A program made the translations under genes and the position numbers. Under the pieces are notes generated by a model. The model was not told the DNA's origin and made no database searches. It saw only the letters and a program-made list of their open reading frames with translations. From Streptomyces sp. R41 (GTDB taxonomy: Bacteria; Actinomycetota; Actinomycetes; Streptomycetales; Streptomycetaceae), in NCBI RefSeq assembly GCF_041053055.1, contig NZ_CP163443.1:434001-498000 (forward strand): a DNA stretch of 64,000 nt, in the 5' to 3' direction. Below, piece after piece: positions 7,970 through 16,366 of the stretch. Position 1 is the stretch's first letter. Every line of letters begins with the position of its first letter.

Positions 7970-10078
7970 ATGATCTCCTTCGCCCCGGACACCGGGGTCT
8001 GGCTGCTGGCCACACCGCACACGTCGTACGCGCTGCGCGTCGACGAGACCGGCGCGCCCTGCCACCTCGCCTGGGGCCCACGCCTGACGCTCGCGGAAGC
8101 CGAGGAACTCGCCGTGCCGCGGCCCGCCTCGACCAGCAGCTTCGAGGGAAGACCTCCTGTCGGGGAGGAACTTCCCGTGGACGGCGGGACGCGCTACGGG
8201 CCGCCGTCGCTACAAGTCCGGTTCGCGGACGGTTCCCGCGCCTTCGAGTGGCAGCCGACCGGCCATCGTGTCGACGAAGGCGAGCTGGAACTGGCGTTCC
8301 GCGACCGCCGCTACCCTCTGCATGTCGCGCTCCACTACCGCGTACGGGACGACACGGACGTCATCGAGCGCTGGACCGTCGTCCGCAACGCCGGCGATGA
8401 GCCCGTCACCCTGCTGCGCACCGACTCGGCCGCGTGGTCCCTCCCTCCGCTACGGGACTATCGGCTCAGCCGTGTCACCGGACAGTGGTCCGCCGAGAGC
8501 CAGCTGCGGCGAGGCCAACTCCCCTACGGCGAGACCGTGTTGACGAGCCGCCGTGGGATCACCAGTCATCACGCGAACCCTTGGGTGATGCTGGACTCGG
8601 GCGAGGCGACGGAGGAGCACGGCCGGGTGTGGAGCGCCGCCCTCGCCTGGAGCGGAAGTTGGCGGATCACCGTCCAGCGGACTCCGGACGGGCGGGCGGG
8701 ATTCACCGGAGGCGTGGGCCACGACGGTACGAGCGTGCCGCTCTCGCCGGGCGAGGAGTTCACCTCTCCCCCGTTCGCGGGCCTGTGCAGCGACGGCGGC
8801 TTCGGTGCGGCCAGTCGTGCCTGGCACGCGTACACCCTGGCCCATGTCCTGCCGCATCCGGACGAGTTCGCGCCGGTGCTCTACAACTCCTGGGAGGCGA
8901 CGGGCTTCGACGTCGACGAGGTCGGCCAGAAGGCGCTCGCCGAACGCGCGGCGGAGCTCGGGGTCGAGCTGTACGTCGTCGACGACGGCTGGTTCGGGGC
9001 GCGCCGCAGCGACCGGGCCGGACTCGGCGACTGGACGCCCGCCCCCGACCGCTTCCCCGAGGGGCTGGCACCGCTGGTCGAGGCGGTGCACCGGCTCGGG
9101 ATGGGCTTCGGCCTGTGGGTGGAACCCGAGATGGTGAACCCGGACAGCGACCTCTACCGCCAACACCCTGACTGGGTCGTGCACTTCCCGGGCCGCCCCC
9201 GCTCCGAGCTCCGCAACCAGCTCGTCCTCAACTTCGCCCGCCGCGACGTCGCCGACTGGGCCTACGGCTGGCTGACCCGGCTGGTCGGCGACCACGGCAT
9301 CGACTTCCTCAAGTGGGACATGAACCGGGCGTTCAGCGAGGCCGGCTGGCCGGGCCGGCAGGACGGCGCCGACCGTCTCGGACCGCAATACGTGCGCAAT
9401 CTGTACGACGTCGTCGACCGCCTCCGTGCCGACCACCCGGCGCTGCGGATCGAGTCGTGCAGTGGCGGGGGCGGCCGGGTCGACCTGGGCATCCTGTCCC
9501 GTACGGACCAGGCGTGGGCGTCGGACAACACCGATGCCGCCGACCGGATGTGGATCCAGCACGGCTACGGCCAGGTGTATCCCGCGCGCACCATGGGCTC
9601 GTGGGTCACGGACGTACCGAACCAGCTCACCGGCCGCACGGTCCCGCTGCGCTTCCGCTTCCATGTGGCGATGGCCGGGGCACTCGGCATCGGGGGCGAT
9701 CTCACGCGCTGGTCCGAGGAGGAACTGCGGGAGGGAGCCGCTCTGGTGGCCGAGTACAAGAAGGTGCGCCATCTCGTGCAGCACGGCAGGCTGGACCGCC
9801 TGTCACCGCCCTGTGATGACGCCGTCTCCGTGGTGCAGTACACGGCCGCGGACGCCTCGGAGACCCTGTTGCTCGCCCACCGGCGCGTCACCCGCCACGG
9901 CGCCGCGGATCTCCCGGTCCGCCCGCGGGGTCTGACCCCCGCGGCCCGCTACCGTGACGCCCGCACCGGCGCCGTGCACCGTGCCGGCGTGCTCGGCGAG
10001 TACGGGTTCCACCTCGACCTGCCGCAGGGCGACTGGGCGAGCACGGCGGTGCACCTGGTGCGCGAGCCGGAGGCCTGA
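7970..10078 (+). CDS. GH36 alpha-galactosidase (cytoplasmic)
   Basis: A 702-aa retaining alpha-galactosidase without signal peptide, expected to hydrolyse imported raffinose- or melibiose-type sugars. The N-terminal beta-supersandwich is followed by the barrel, which contains the nucleophile motif FLKWDMN (Asp450), the signature IESCSGGGGRVD and the acid/base in WASDNTDA (Asp519). Length matches tetrameric GH36 enzymes. GAGGA lies 9 nt before the ATG. It is divergent from the ROK repressor and complements the secreted GH27 enzyme, one acting outside the cell and one inside. Confidence 0.95.
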   Translation: MISFAPDTGVWLLATPHTSYALRVDETGAPCHLAWGPRLTLAEAEELAVPRPASTSSFEGRPPVGEELPVDGGTRYGPPSLQVRFADGSRAFEWQPTGHRVDEGELELAFRDRRYPLHVALHYRVRDDTDVIERWTVVRNAGDEPVTLLRTDSAAWSLPPLRDYRLSRVTGQWSAESQLRRGQLPYGETVLTSRRGITSHHANPWVMLDSGEATEEHGRVWSAALAWSGSWRITVQRTPDGRAGFTGGVGHDGTSVPLSPGEEFTSPPFAGLCSDGGFGAASRAWHAYTLAHVLPHPDEFAPVLYNSWEATGFDVDEVGQKALAERAAELGVELYVVDDGWFGARRSDRAGLGDWTPAPDRFPEGLAPLVEAVHRLGMGFGLWVEPEMVNPDSDLYRQHPDWVVHFPGRPRSELRNQLVLNFARRDVADWAYGWLTRLVGDHGIDFLKWDMNRAFSEAGWPGRQDGADRLGPQYVRNLYDVVDRLRADHPALRIESCSGGGGRVDLGILSRTDQAWASDNTDAADRMWIQHGYGQVYPARTMGSWVTDVPNQLTGRTVPLRFRFHVAMAGALGIGGDLTRWSEEELREGAALVAEYKKVRHLVQHGRLDRLSPPCDDAVSVVQYTAADASETLLLAHRRVTRHGAADLPVRPRGLTPAARYRDARTGAVHRAGVLGEYGFHLDLPQGDWASTAVHLVREPEA

Positions 10079-10245
10079 CGCCGGTCAAGCCCCTGCGCCC
10101 GCTCGGCATGGAGCGCTTCCACCGCGCCCCGTGTGTCCCCGATCGTCGTGTGGTCGACGGCGACAGGACCGACTTCACGGCGCGGCTCCTGTCGTCGGCG
10201 ACCGCCCAGAGGGCTGGGGCACGGTCGCGCGGACCGGTGACGGCG

Positions 10246-10875
10246 TCAGTAGCGCTGCGCCTTTGTCAGCCGGGGGGTCAGCACGGGTTCGGCGGGCTGC
10301 CTGCTGATGGCGATGGGCTGGGCCCGCGCCCCCGGGTCGAGGTTCTCCGCTCCGACGAACCTGGTCTCCACGACCTTGCCGTCGGGATTCTTGAAGTCGA
10401 TCTGCACGGCGTACGAAGCCTTGTGGTCGGTCTTGTTGGTGATGGTGACGAGGACGGCGAGCAGCCCGCCGGTCTCCGACCTGGGCAGGCCGGTCATGGC
10501 GACGTCGGACAGCGCGTTGCCGCTGCCCTTCAGGTCCTTCAGCTTCTTCTCCGCGGCCGCGGAGGCGCGTGCCGTGTCGGCCGAGACCGACGCCTCGAAC
10601 GCCGACGCAGCGGCGGAGGCGGACGAGGCCGCCGCCGACGCCGAGGCCCGCGCGGAGCCGATGATCGAGGAGGCGGCCGAGGACATGGCGGACGGCGGCG
10701 TGCCGGTGAAGTTGGACGCGTTCGGCGCGGTCGGGCGCGGGCTGAAGGTGGAGGCGCCACTTCCGTTGCCGCTGTCCGTGCTGCAGGAGGCCAGCACGGA
10801 CCCGCACGCCAACGCGGCCAGGAGAACGGCGATCCGGCGTGATCGGCCTCGGCCGTCGGGAATGCGTGTGCTCAT
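10246..10875 (-). CDS. Putative lipoprotein with Ala/Ser-rich linker
   Basis: A 209-aa protein that I do not recognise as a named family. The N-terminus has a basic region (RGRSRRIAVLLAALACG) and a lipobox LASC, so it is probably anchored to the outer face of the membrane. Residues about 65-110 are almost entirely Ala and Ser, a helical or flexible spacer. The C-terminal 90 residues (LLAVLVTITNKTDHKASYAVQ, then GKVVETRFVGAENLDPGA) resemble an FxLYD/Ig-like beta domain of cell-surface lipoproteins. It stands alone between the sugar locus and the GMC operon. Confidence 0.8.
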   Translation of the reverse strand: MSTRIPDGRGRSRRIAVLLAALACGSVLASCSTDSGNGSGASTFSPRPTAPNASNFTGTPPSAMSSAASSIIGSARASASAAASSASAAASAFEASVSADTARASAAAEKKLKDLKGSGNALSDVAMTGLPRSETGGLLAVLVTITNKTDHKASYAVQIDFKNPDGKVVETRFVGAENLDPGARAQPIAISRQPAEPVLTPRLTKAQRY

Positions 10876-10965
10876 GAGGGCTCGTCCTCTTCCTGGCGTA
10901 CGGGACTCTCCTCATGCTCCGCGCCGGTCCCGGGGTACGCGAACGGCGCGAAGCATCTGAGTGAC

Positions 10966-12816
10966 TCAGCGTGCCGCCGGGCCGCCCTCCCTTTCGAGGC
11001 AGGTCTCCGCGATCGCCAGGGCGGCCGCCATGATGCTCAGCTGCGGGTTGACCTCGGGGCAGCTGGGCAGCACCGAGCCGTCCACGACCAGGACTCCCCG
11101 GACGCCGCGCAGCCTGCCCTCCGGGTCGGTCGGCGCCCGCTCGGCATCGGCGCCCGCGGCAGCCGTGCCGGTCGGGTGGAACGCCGAGAGGTGCAGGTTG
11201 CGGGCGTTCACCGAGGTGAGCTGTGCGTCGAGCTCGTCGAGCGAGCGGGCCCGCGGTGAGAACGGGACGCCGGTGAGGACCTCCTCGGCTCCCGCCGCGA
11301 ACAGCAGCCTGCCCATGGCGCGTACGGCCGTCATCAGCCGGTTGCCGTCACGGGGGTCCAGGTCGTAGCGGACGAGGGTGCGCTCCCGGCCCTGGACCCG
11401 ACCGGAGGGGCGGTCGGCGATCATGGCGCCGAGGGTCGCCAGGTGGTCCATGTCCTCCAGTTCGCGCCGCAGCTCGCGGCCCAGGCCGGGGAGGACGAAA
11501 CTGCCCAAGCCGGGCGGGCTCGCGGTCGCCTCGATGAGGACGCCGCGGGCGTGCAGTTCCTCGACGCCGACGCTCTGCAGCACGCCCTGCCAGGCGGTGA
11601 CCGGCTCGGCAAAGCGTCCCGCGACACTTGTGGCCGGGTGCACGCTGAGGTTGCGGCCCAGGCGTGGATGTCCGCCGAGGCCCGAGCGGCGCAGCAGGGG
11701 CGGTGACTGCAGCGCTCCGGCCGCCGTCACGACGAGCGGGGCGAGGATCTCCAGTTCGCTGCCGTCCGGCCGCCGCACCTGTACTCCGGCTGCGCGCGGC
11801 GCTCCCGGTGCGTCGTGGTCCAGCAGGATGCGGCGGACCCGCGCGCCCGTGACGATCCGGGCTCCCGCGGCGCACGCGTCCGGCAGGACGGAGAGCTGCA
11901 CGCTCTGCTTGGCGCCGGTGGGGCAGCCGACCACGCACTGGCACGAGCCCTTGCATCCGGGCGCGTTGCGGCGCAGCGGTCGGGCCCGCCAGCCGAGCCG
12001 GTCGGCCCCCGCGAGGGCGAGCAGACCGTTGTTGCCCAGCACGTCGAGCGGCTGGGTGGCCACGCGCAGGGTGCGCTCGATCTCGTCGAGCAGGGGCCCG
12101 AAGCCCTCGGCGAGCCCGAACCCGTACTCCTGGCTCCATCGGGCCAGCACATGGTCCGGAGTCCGGTAGCACGTACCGGAGTTGACCACGGTGGTGCCGC
12201 CGACCGCGCGGCCGACCGGCAGCAGGAGCGGCGGGTTGCCCACGGCCACCGTGGCGCCGCCGTCCCGGTACAGCTCGGTGAATCTGTCGAGCGGCGCCCG
12301 GCGGCCGAAGGAAGCCGTCGAGTGGTGTTCGCCCTCCTCCAGGACGACCACGTCGAGTCCGGCGAGCGCGAACGTCCGGGCGGCCACGGCACCGCCCGCG
12401 CCGGATCCGACGACCACCACGTCGGCGGTGGAGCGTGTCGGCCACTCCTGGGCCGGAGTGCAGTCGAGCGGCGGGTCCTCGGGTGCCGTCGCGGAAACCG
12501 GCGCGGCCGGCATCCTCTCGGTACCCGCCGCGAGCATCACCGGCACCTTGAGCACGTCGAGCAGCGGGACGAGCCGGGGTCGTGCGGCCAGCGAGCCGAG
12601 CACGCTCTCGCGTTCGTCGGGGTCGAGTGCTGCCAGGCGTCTGCCGGTGCGCAGGACGGCGTACGTCTCCAGGGCCGCGACCGCGGTGTGCACCCCGGCT
12701 CGGGCGGGCCGGGACAGCGCGGCGAGCACTGTGTCGAGCCGGTTCGGCACGCGGGACGGCCAGTCCTCGTCGCCGGCGTCGGCCAGCAGCGCCGCGACGA
12801 ACCCTTCGGCGGTCAC
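10966..12816 (-). CDS. GMC-family FAD oxidoreductase
   Basis: A 616-aa flavoprotein of the glucose-methanol-choline superfamily, closest in layout to long-chain alcohol or sterol oxidases. Residues 1-130 form a helical N-terminal domain; the FAD Rossmann motif GSGAGG is at 137-142, VGRAVGGTTVVNSG follows at about 201, and the C-terminal active-site region is LHLSAFHPTGTAAAG with the partner motif EVNPQLSIMA. An unusual Cys cluster (C288-x3-C292-x-C294-x3-C298) could bind metal or an Fe-S cluster. The GTG start overlaps the preceding stop by 4 bp (GTGA). The substrate is unknown; the lipocalin-like neighbour suggests a hydrophobic alcohol. Confidence 0.9.
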   Translation of the reverse strand: MTAEGFVAALLADAGDEDWPSRVPNRLDTVLAALSRPARAGVHTAVAALETYAVLRTGRRLAALDPDERESVLGSLAARPRLVPLLDVLKVPVMLAAGTERMPAAPVSATAPEDPPLDCTPAQEWPTRSTADVVVVGSGAGGAVAARTFALAGLDVVVLEEGEHHSTASFGRRAPLDRFTELYRDGGATVAVGNPPLLLPVGRAVGGTTVVNSGTCYRTPDHVLARWSQEYGFGLAEGFGPLLDEIERTLRVATQPLDVLGNNGLLALAGADRLGWRARPLRRNAPGCKGSCQCVVGCPTGAKQSVQLSVLPDACAAGARIVTGARVRRILLDHDAPGAPRAAGVQVRRPDGSELEILAPLVVTAAGALQSPPLLRRSGLGGHPRLGRNLSVHPATSVAGRFAEPVTAWQGVLQSVGVEELHARGVLIEATASPPGLGSFVLPGLGRELRRELEDMDHLATLGAMIADRPSGRVQGRERTLVRYDLDPRDGNRLMTAVRAMGRLLFAAGAEEVLTGVPFSPRARSLDELDAQLTSVNARNLHLSAFHPTGTAAAGADAERAPTDPEGRLRGVRGVLVVDGSVLPSCPEVNPQLSIMAAALAIAETCLEREGGPAAR

Positions 12817-14195
12817 CGCTCGCCCGCCTCGGCGTGCGCGGTGCCGTCCAGGAGCCAGGAGGCCTCCGGGCGCCAACGGCCCCACCAGCGTTCCAGCACG
12901 ACGTGGGCGTCGGCGGACTCGCTGTTGCGGCACACTGCGCGGGCTCCGTCCGGGTCGCGATACTCCAGGGTGAGGGTCCGCTCGGCGGGCTGGTCTACCT
13001 CGACCCGGATGCGGCGCAGTGCCGTCCGGCCGGTCACCGTCCACTTGGGCAGGCCGAACACGGCCCGGAACCGTCCGACGCCCAGCAAGCCGACCGCCGA
13101 CCGCTCCGCCCGGCGCGGCCAGGTCCGGCCCCCGCGGCGCAGCCGCAGGAAGACCAGCGGAGGAAGCCGCCGCAGGCCCGGCCGGGTGGACACGGCCGCC
13201 ACGATCTCCAGGACGTCTCCGCCGCCCAGCTCCGCGTGCAGCCAGGTCCACCGGTGCGCGTTACCGTGCCCGTAGATGCGGGCCGAGGCGCCGGGTGCAC
13301 CGCGCAGGGTCAAGGTCTGTTCACCGTAGGAGAATTCGCCCTCGTACGTGGCCCGCGCGGCCGGGAGCATCTGGGCGGCGGGCAGCAGCGGCCGACGCCA
13401 CGACCAGCGAGGGAAGGTGAACAACGGTGCCTCTTGGGGGCGTTCGGTGAGCTTCCAGTGGAAGTCACCGGTGTTTCCCCTCAGTTGACCTGGGGTGGCG
13501 GTGACGTTGTCCCCCGTGAAGCCGTCCGCGGGCCGGGTCCAGGGGACGGGCCCGAAGCGGGCATGACGCACCGCGCCCCCGCGGGGAAACGCCGCGACCC
13601 ATCCGTGCGCGAACGGCTCGGATCCGTCGGCGGGTGCGGTCACTTCGTGGTGCAGCCAGAGGCCGGTGCCGCTCTCCGGATCGGTCAGCGTGGTGTACCA
13701 GACCTCGGTACGGCCCGGTGCGCCGCTCCAGCGCGGCGCGAAGTGCTCCGCGCCGCTCTCACGGCGCGGGAAGCGGAAGCTGAGGAGGAACGGCGCGAGG
13801 CCGGTCGCCAGCGGGAAGCGGAGCACTCCTTCGCCCACCCGCGCGTCACCCTCGTACAGGGTGAACGGCAGGACGGTCATCGACTCGACCGGGCGGCACG
13901 CGGTCACGGACTTCCAGCCGTCCAGTGTGAGGCCGCGCCCGTCGGCGGTGAACGCGAGTTGATAACGGATACGGCGTCGAGCGAGCGGTGACACCTCCAA
14001 CTCGCCCTCGGCGCACGGGGCGTCGGCGAACCCGGCGATCCGCACCCGGCCGGTCAAGCGCGCCACTGTCGTGCGATGCGGGCGCAGTACGGCGTCGGCC
14101 TCGGCGCGCAGATCGAGGCGTATGCGGCGCTCCCGTGTCTCGGCGTCGAGCCGGACCGTGCCGAGCATCGTCTCCGTGAACGCGGTGCCCCTCAT
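12813..14195 (-). CDS. CrtC/AttH/tocopherol-cyclase-like lipocalin protein (uncharacterised)
   Basis: A 460-aa soluble protein without signal peptide. An N-terminal beta domain of about 120 residues (FTETMLGTVRLDAETRERRI) precedes a region with the tryptophan- and histidine-rich features of the CrtC / tocopherol cyclase / AttH two-lipocalin fold (EVWYTTLTDPESGTGLWLHH, later HGNAHRWTWLHAELGG). Members bind isoprenoid or lipid substrates and catalyse hydration or cyclisation; whether this one is an enzyme is unknown. It is coupled to the GntR gene (ATGA overlap) and to the GMC oxidoreductase (GTGA overlap), so the three are one unit. The fold call is by eye and moderate. Confidence 0.6.
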   Translation of the reverse strand: MRGTAFTETMLGTVRLDAETRERRIRLDLRAEADAVLRPHRTTVARLTGRVRIAGFADAPCAEGELEVSPLARRRIRYQLAFTADGRGLTLDGWKSVTACRPVESMTVLPFTLYEGDARVGEGVLRFPLATGLAPFLLSFRFPRRESGAEHFAPRWSGAPGRTEVWYTTLTDPESGTGLWLHHEVTAPADGSEPFAHGWVAAFPRGGAVRHARFGPVPWTRPADGFTGDNVTATPGQLRGNTGDFHWKLTERPQEAPLFTFPRWSWRRPLLPAAQMLPAARATYEGEFSYGEQTLTLRGAPGASARIYGHGNAHRWTWLHAELGGGDVLEIVAAVSTRPGLRRLPPLVFLRLRRGGRTWPRRAERSAVGLLGVGRFRAVFGLPKWTVTGRTALRRIRVEVDQPAERTLTLEYRDPDGARAVCRNSESADAHVVLERWWGRWRPEASWLLDGTAHAEAGER

Positions 14196-14878
14196 ACGAG
14201 ACCCTCCAGCATGATGCGCTCGGTGGAGCGCAGATAGGCATCGGCCGCCGCGTGTGCCTGCCGGGCGTCCTGGGCCGTCACCGCCGCCACCACCGGCGCC
14301 AGCCGTTCGTAGGCCGCCGCCGGGTCGGTGAAGGGCCCCTTGAGCAGGAAGCGGACGGGCAGATAGGCGTTGAAGAGCGTGTTGGTCAGCAGGACGTAGA
14401 CGCGGTTGCCGGTGGCCCGGGCGAGTGCCCGGTGCACCTCGACGTCGGCCAGCTGCACGGCGTCGGCGCCGTCGGCCTCCCGTACGGCTTCCAGCAGTGC
14501 GAGGAGCTCCCCCCGCTGCTTGCGGGTGGCCCTCGCCGCGGCCCGCTCGGCGATCAACGCGCCGACGCCGCGCCGAACTTCGAAGACCTCGTGGACCCAT
14601 TTCGCGTCGTGTCGCACGAGCATGGGCAGCAGGTCCGCGCCGCCCAGGCGTGCGTAGTCACGCACCCTGGTCCCGACACCGTGCCGGGTTTCGAGCAGGC
14701 CCGCCTGCACGAGTCGGCCGAAGGCGTGCTTGAGCGTGGTGCGGGTGACTCCGTAACCGTCGGCGAGTTGGCGCTCCGGGGGCAGATAACTCCCCGCTGG
14801 ATGGCGGCCGTCGAGGATGTCCGTGCGCAGCCGGTCCTCCAGGACGTCCACGATGGTCTCGCGGGGCAGTGCCTCCAC
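14192..14878 (-). CDS. FadR-subfamily GntR transcriptional regulator
   Basis: A 228-aa repressor with an N-terminal winged helix (LPPERQLADGYGVTRTTLKHAFGRL, residues about 31-56, then TRHGVGTRV) and a C-terminal all-helical FCD domain (about 85-215) including EVHRALARATGN and a late HAAADAYLRSTERI. FCD domains bind small carboxylates or lipids, often with metal. GGAGGG lies 7 nt before the GTG start. It leads the lipocalin/GMC operon and probably autoregulates through the inverted repeat at 14915-14929. Confidence 0.9.
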   Translation of the reverse strand: MEALPRETIVDVLEDRLRTDILDGRHPAGSYLPPERQLADGYGVTRTTLKHAFGRLVQAGLLETRHGVGTRVRDYARLGGADLLPMLVRHDAKWVHEVFEVRRGVGALIAERAAARATRKQRGELLALLEAVREADGADAVQLADVEVHRALARATGNRVYVLLTNTLFNAYLPVRFLLKGPFTDPAAAYERLAPVVAAVTAQDARQAHAAADAYLRSTERIMLEGLV

Positions 14879-14914
14879 GGTTCTTCCCTCCGGGCAAGTG
14901 GATGAGTGGCTGAT

Positions 14915-14929
14915 CCACTGAACCAGTGG
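14915..14929. promoter_or_regulatory. Candidate GntR operator
   Basis: Perfect inverted repeat CCACTG-AAC-CAGTGG, 37 bp upstream of the GntR start, with two further CCACT half-sites on the minus strand between it and the gene. The ACTGGTTCAGT core resembles operators of FadR-type regulators. Confidence 0.5.
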
Positions 14930-15027
14930 GGCCCTTCGTGGTCAACCCTTCGCCGGAAGGCGGCTGTTGGCGAAAGGGCGGCAGCCGTGACTCGTCAGCG
15001 GTCGCCCGTCGGCGACGCGAGCGCAGT

Positions 15028-15039
15028 TGGACCAGACCA
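15028..15039 (-). promoter_or_regulatory. Possible DasR-like (dre) site upstream of GH64
   Basis: The minus strand reads TGGTCTGGTCCA, which differs at two positions from the dre core TGGTCTAGACCA of the Streptomyces GlcNAc regulator DasR. It sits 16 bp before the TTGACA of the GH64 promoter region. This is a weak but well-placed match. Confidence 0.3.
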
Positions 15040-15054
15040 ACCCTGTCCGAAGCG

Positions 15055-15083
15055 TTGACATGTACGCCACCGGGCGCAACTCT
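15055..15083 (+). promoter_or_regulatory. Likely promoter of the GH64 gene
   Basis: TTGACA at 15055-15060 and a weak -10 (AACTCT) 17 bp later. The LacI-type palindrome starts 11 bp beyond the -10, over the expected transcription start, a position suited to repression. Confidence 0.4.
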
Positions 15084-15093
15084 GAAATGGCCT

Positions 15094-15107
15094 TGAGAGC
15101 GCTCTCA
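15094..15107. promoter_or_regulatory. LacI-family operator palindrome (TGAGAGCGCTCTCA)
   Basis: A perfect 14-bp palindrome 25 bp before the GH64 ATG. It has the central GAGCGCTC of the CebR-type operator (TGGGAGCGCTCCCA) known from Streptomyces glycan-utilisation genes, with one changed base per arm. No LacI-family regulator is encoded in the window, so the repressor would act from elsewhere. Confidence 0.7.
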
Positions 15108-15132
15108 GCGCGATCCCGGACGGAGGAAGAGG

Positions 15133-16329
15133 ATGCCCAGAAGGATCAGATGGCGGGCGTTAGCGGTGGCCGCGGCCACCCTCGCCGCGGCACTGCTGAC
15201 GTTCGGGACCCCGTCCCGGGCCGAGGCCGTCGTCCCGGCGACCATCCCGCTGAAGTTCACGAACAACTCCGGCCGCAGCGACCCGGTGTACATCTACGAC
15301 CTCGGAACGCTGCTGTCGACGGGCCAGCAGGGCTGGGCCGACGCGAACGGCACGTTCCACGCCTGGCCCGCGGGCGGCAATCCGCCGACGCCCGCACCCG
15401 ACGCGTCGATCGCGGGACCGGGGAACGGGCAGTCCAAGACGATCCGGATCCCCAAGTTCTCGGGACGGATCTACTTCTCCTACGGACAGAAGCTCGACTT
15501 CCGGCTGACGACCGGCGGTCTCGTGCAGCCGGCCGTGCAGAACCCGAGCGACCCCAATCGCAACATCCTCTTCAACTGGTCCGAGTACACACTCAATGAC
15601 TCCGGTCTGTGGATCAACAGCACACAGGTCGATATGTTCTCGGCGCCGTACGCCGTCGGAGTCCAGCTCGCGGACGGCACGACGAAGAACACCGGCCACC
15701 TCAAGGCGGGCGGATACAACGGCTTCTTCAACGCCCTTAGGGGTCAGCCCGGCGGCTGGGCCAATCTGATCCAGACCCGGTCCGACGGCACGGTGCTGCG
15801 AGCCCTCGCCCCCGGTCACGGCATCGAGGCGGGCGCACTGCCGAGCACGGTCATGGACGACTACGTCAACCGGGTGTGGCAGAAGTACAGTTCGTCGACG
15901 CTGACGGTGACGCCGTTCGCCGACCAGCCGAACACGAAGTACTTCGGCCGGGTCTCCGGTGACGTCATGAACTTCACCAACAGCGCCGGAGCCGTCGTCA
16001 CCAGCTTCCAGAAGCCGGACTCCGACAGCATCTTCGGCTGCTACAAGCGGCTCGACGCGCCCAACGACCTGGTGCGCGGCCCGATTTCACGCACGCTGTG
16101 CGCCGGCTTCAACCGCTCCACGCTCCTGGTCAACCCCAACCAGCCGGACACCGGCTCGGCGAACTTCTACCAGGACACGGTGACCAACCAGTACGCGCGC
16201 AAGATCCACGCCCAGATGGCCGACGGCAAGGCCTACGCGTTCGCGTTCGACGACGTCGGGAACCACGAGTCGCTCGTCCACGACGGCAATCCGCAACAGG
16301 CGTACGTCACGCTGGATCCGTTCAACTGA
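15133..16329 (+). CDS. Secreted GH64 beta-1,3-glucanase (laminaripentaose-producing type)
   Basis: A 398-aa secreted enzyme expected to cut fungal-wall or algal beta-1,3-glucan. The signal peptide covers about residues 1-31 (AVAAATLAAALLTFGTPSRAEA). In NWSEYTLND and STQVDMFSAPYAV the acidic pair Glu151 and Asp167 is 16 residues apart, the same spacing as the catalytic Glu/Asp of the characterised laminaripentaose-producing enzyme. The conserved C-terminus FYQDTVTNQYARKIHAQMA, then YAFAFDDVGNHESLVHD, is present. There is no carbohydrate-binding module. GGAGGAAGAGG precedes the ATG. It is regulated through the LacI-type palindrome just upstream and by itself looks monocistronic. Confidence 0.94.
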   Translation: MPRRIRWRALAVAAATLAAALLTFGTPSRAEAVVPATIPLKFTNNSGRSDPVYIYDLGTLLSTGQQGWADANGTFHAWPAGGNPPTPAPDASIAGPGNGQSKTIRIPKFSGRIYFSYGQKLDFRLTTGGLVQPAVQNPSDPNRNILFNWSEYTLNDSGLWINSTQVDMFSAPYAVGVQLADGTTKNTGHLKAGGYNGFFNALRGQPGGWANLIQTRSDGTVLRALAPGHGIEAGALPSTVMDDYVNRVWQKYSSSTLTVTPFADQPNTKYFGRVSGDVMNFTNSAGAVVTSFQKPDSDSIFGCYKRLDAPNDLVRGPISRTLCAGFNRSTLLVNPNQPDTGSANFYQDTVTNQYARKIHAQMADGKAYAFAFDDVGNHESLVHDGNPQQAYVTLDPFN

Positions 16330-16339
16330 CGGAGAGTTC

Positions 16340-16365
16340 CGGGCGGCCGGGGCTCCGGCCGCCCG
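16340..16365. terminator. Bidirectional terminator
   Basis: Perfect 11-bp arms (CGGGCGGCCGG / CCGGCCGCCCG) around GGCT, placed exactly between the convergent GH64 and sulfite-oxidase-like genes. Confidence 0.8.
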
Positions 16366-16366
16366 T

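Noticed and set aside
10079..10245. Terminator between GH36 and the convergent lipoprotein gene
   Set aside because: No hairpin with clear arms and loop was found; the gap is simply unassigned.
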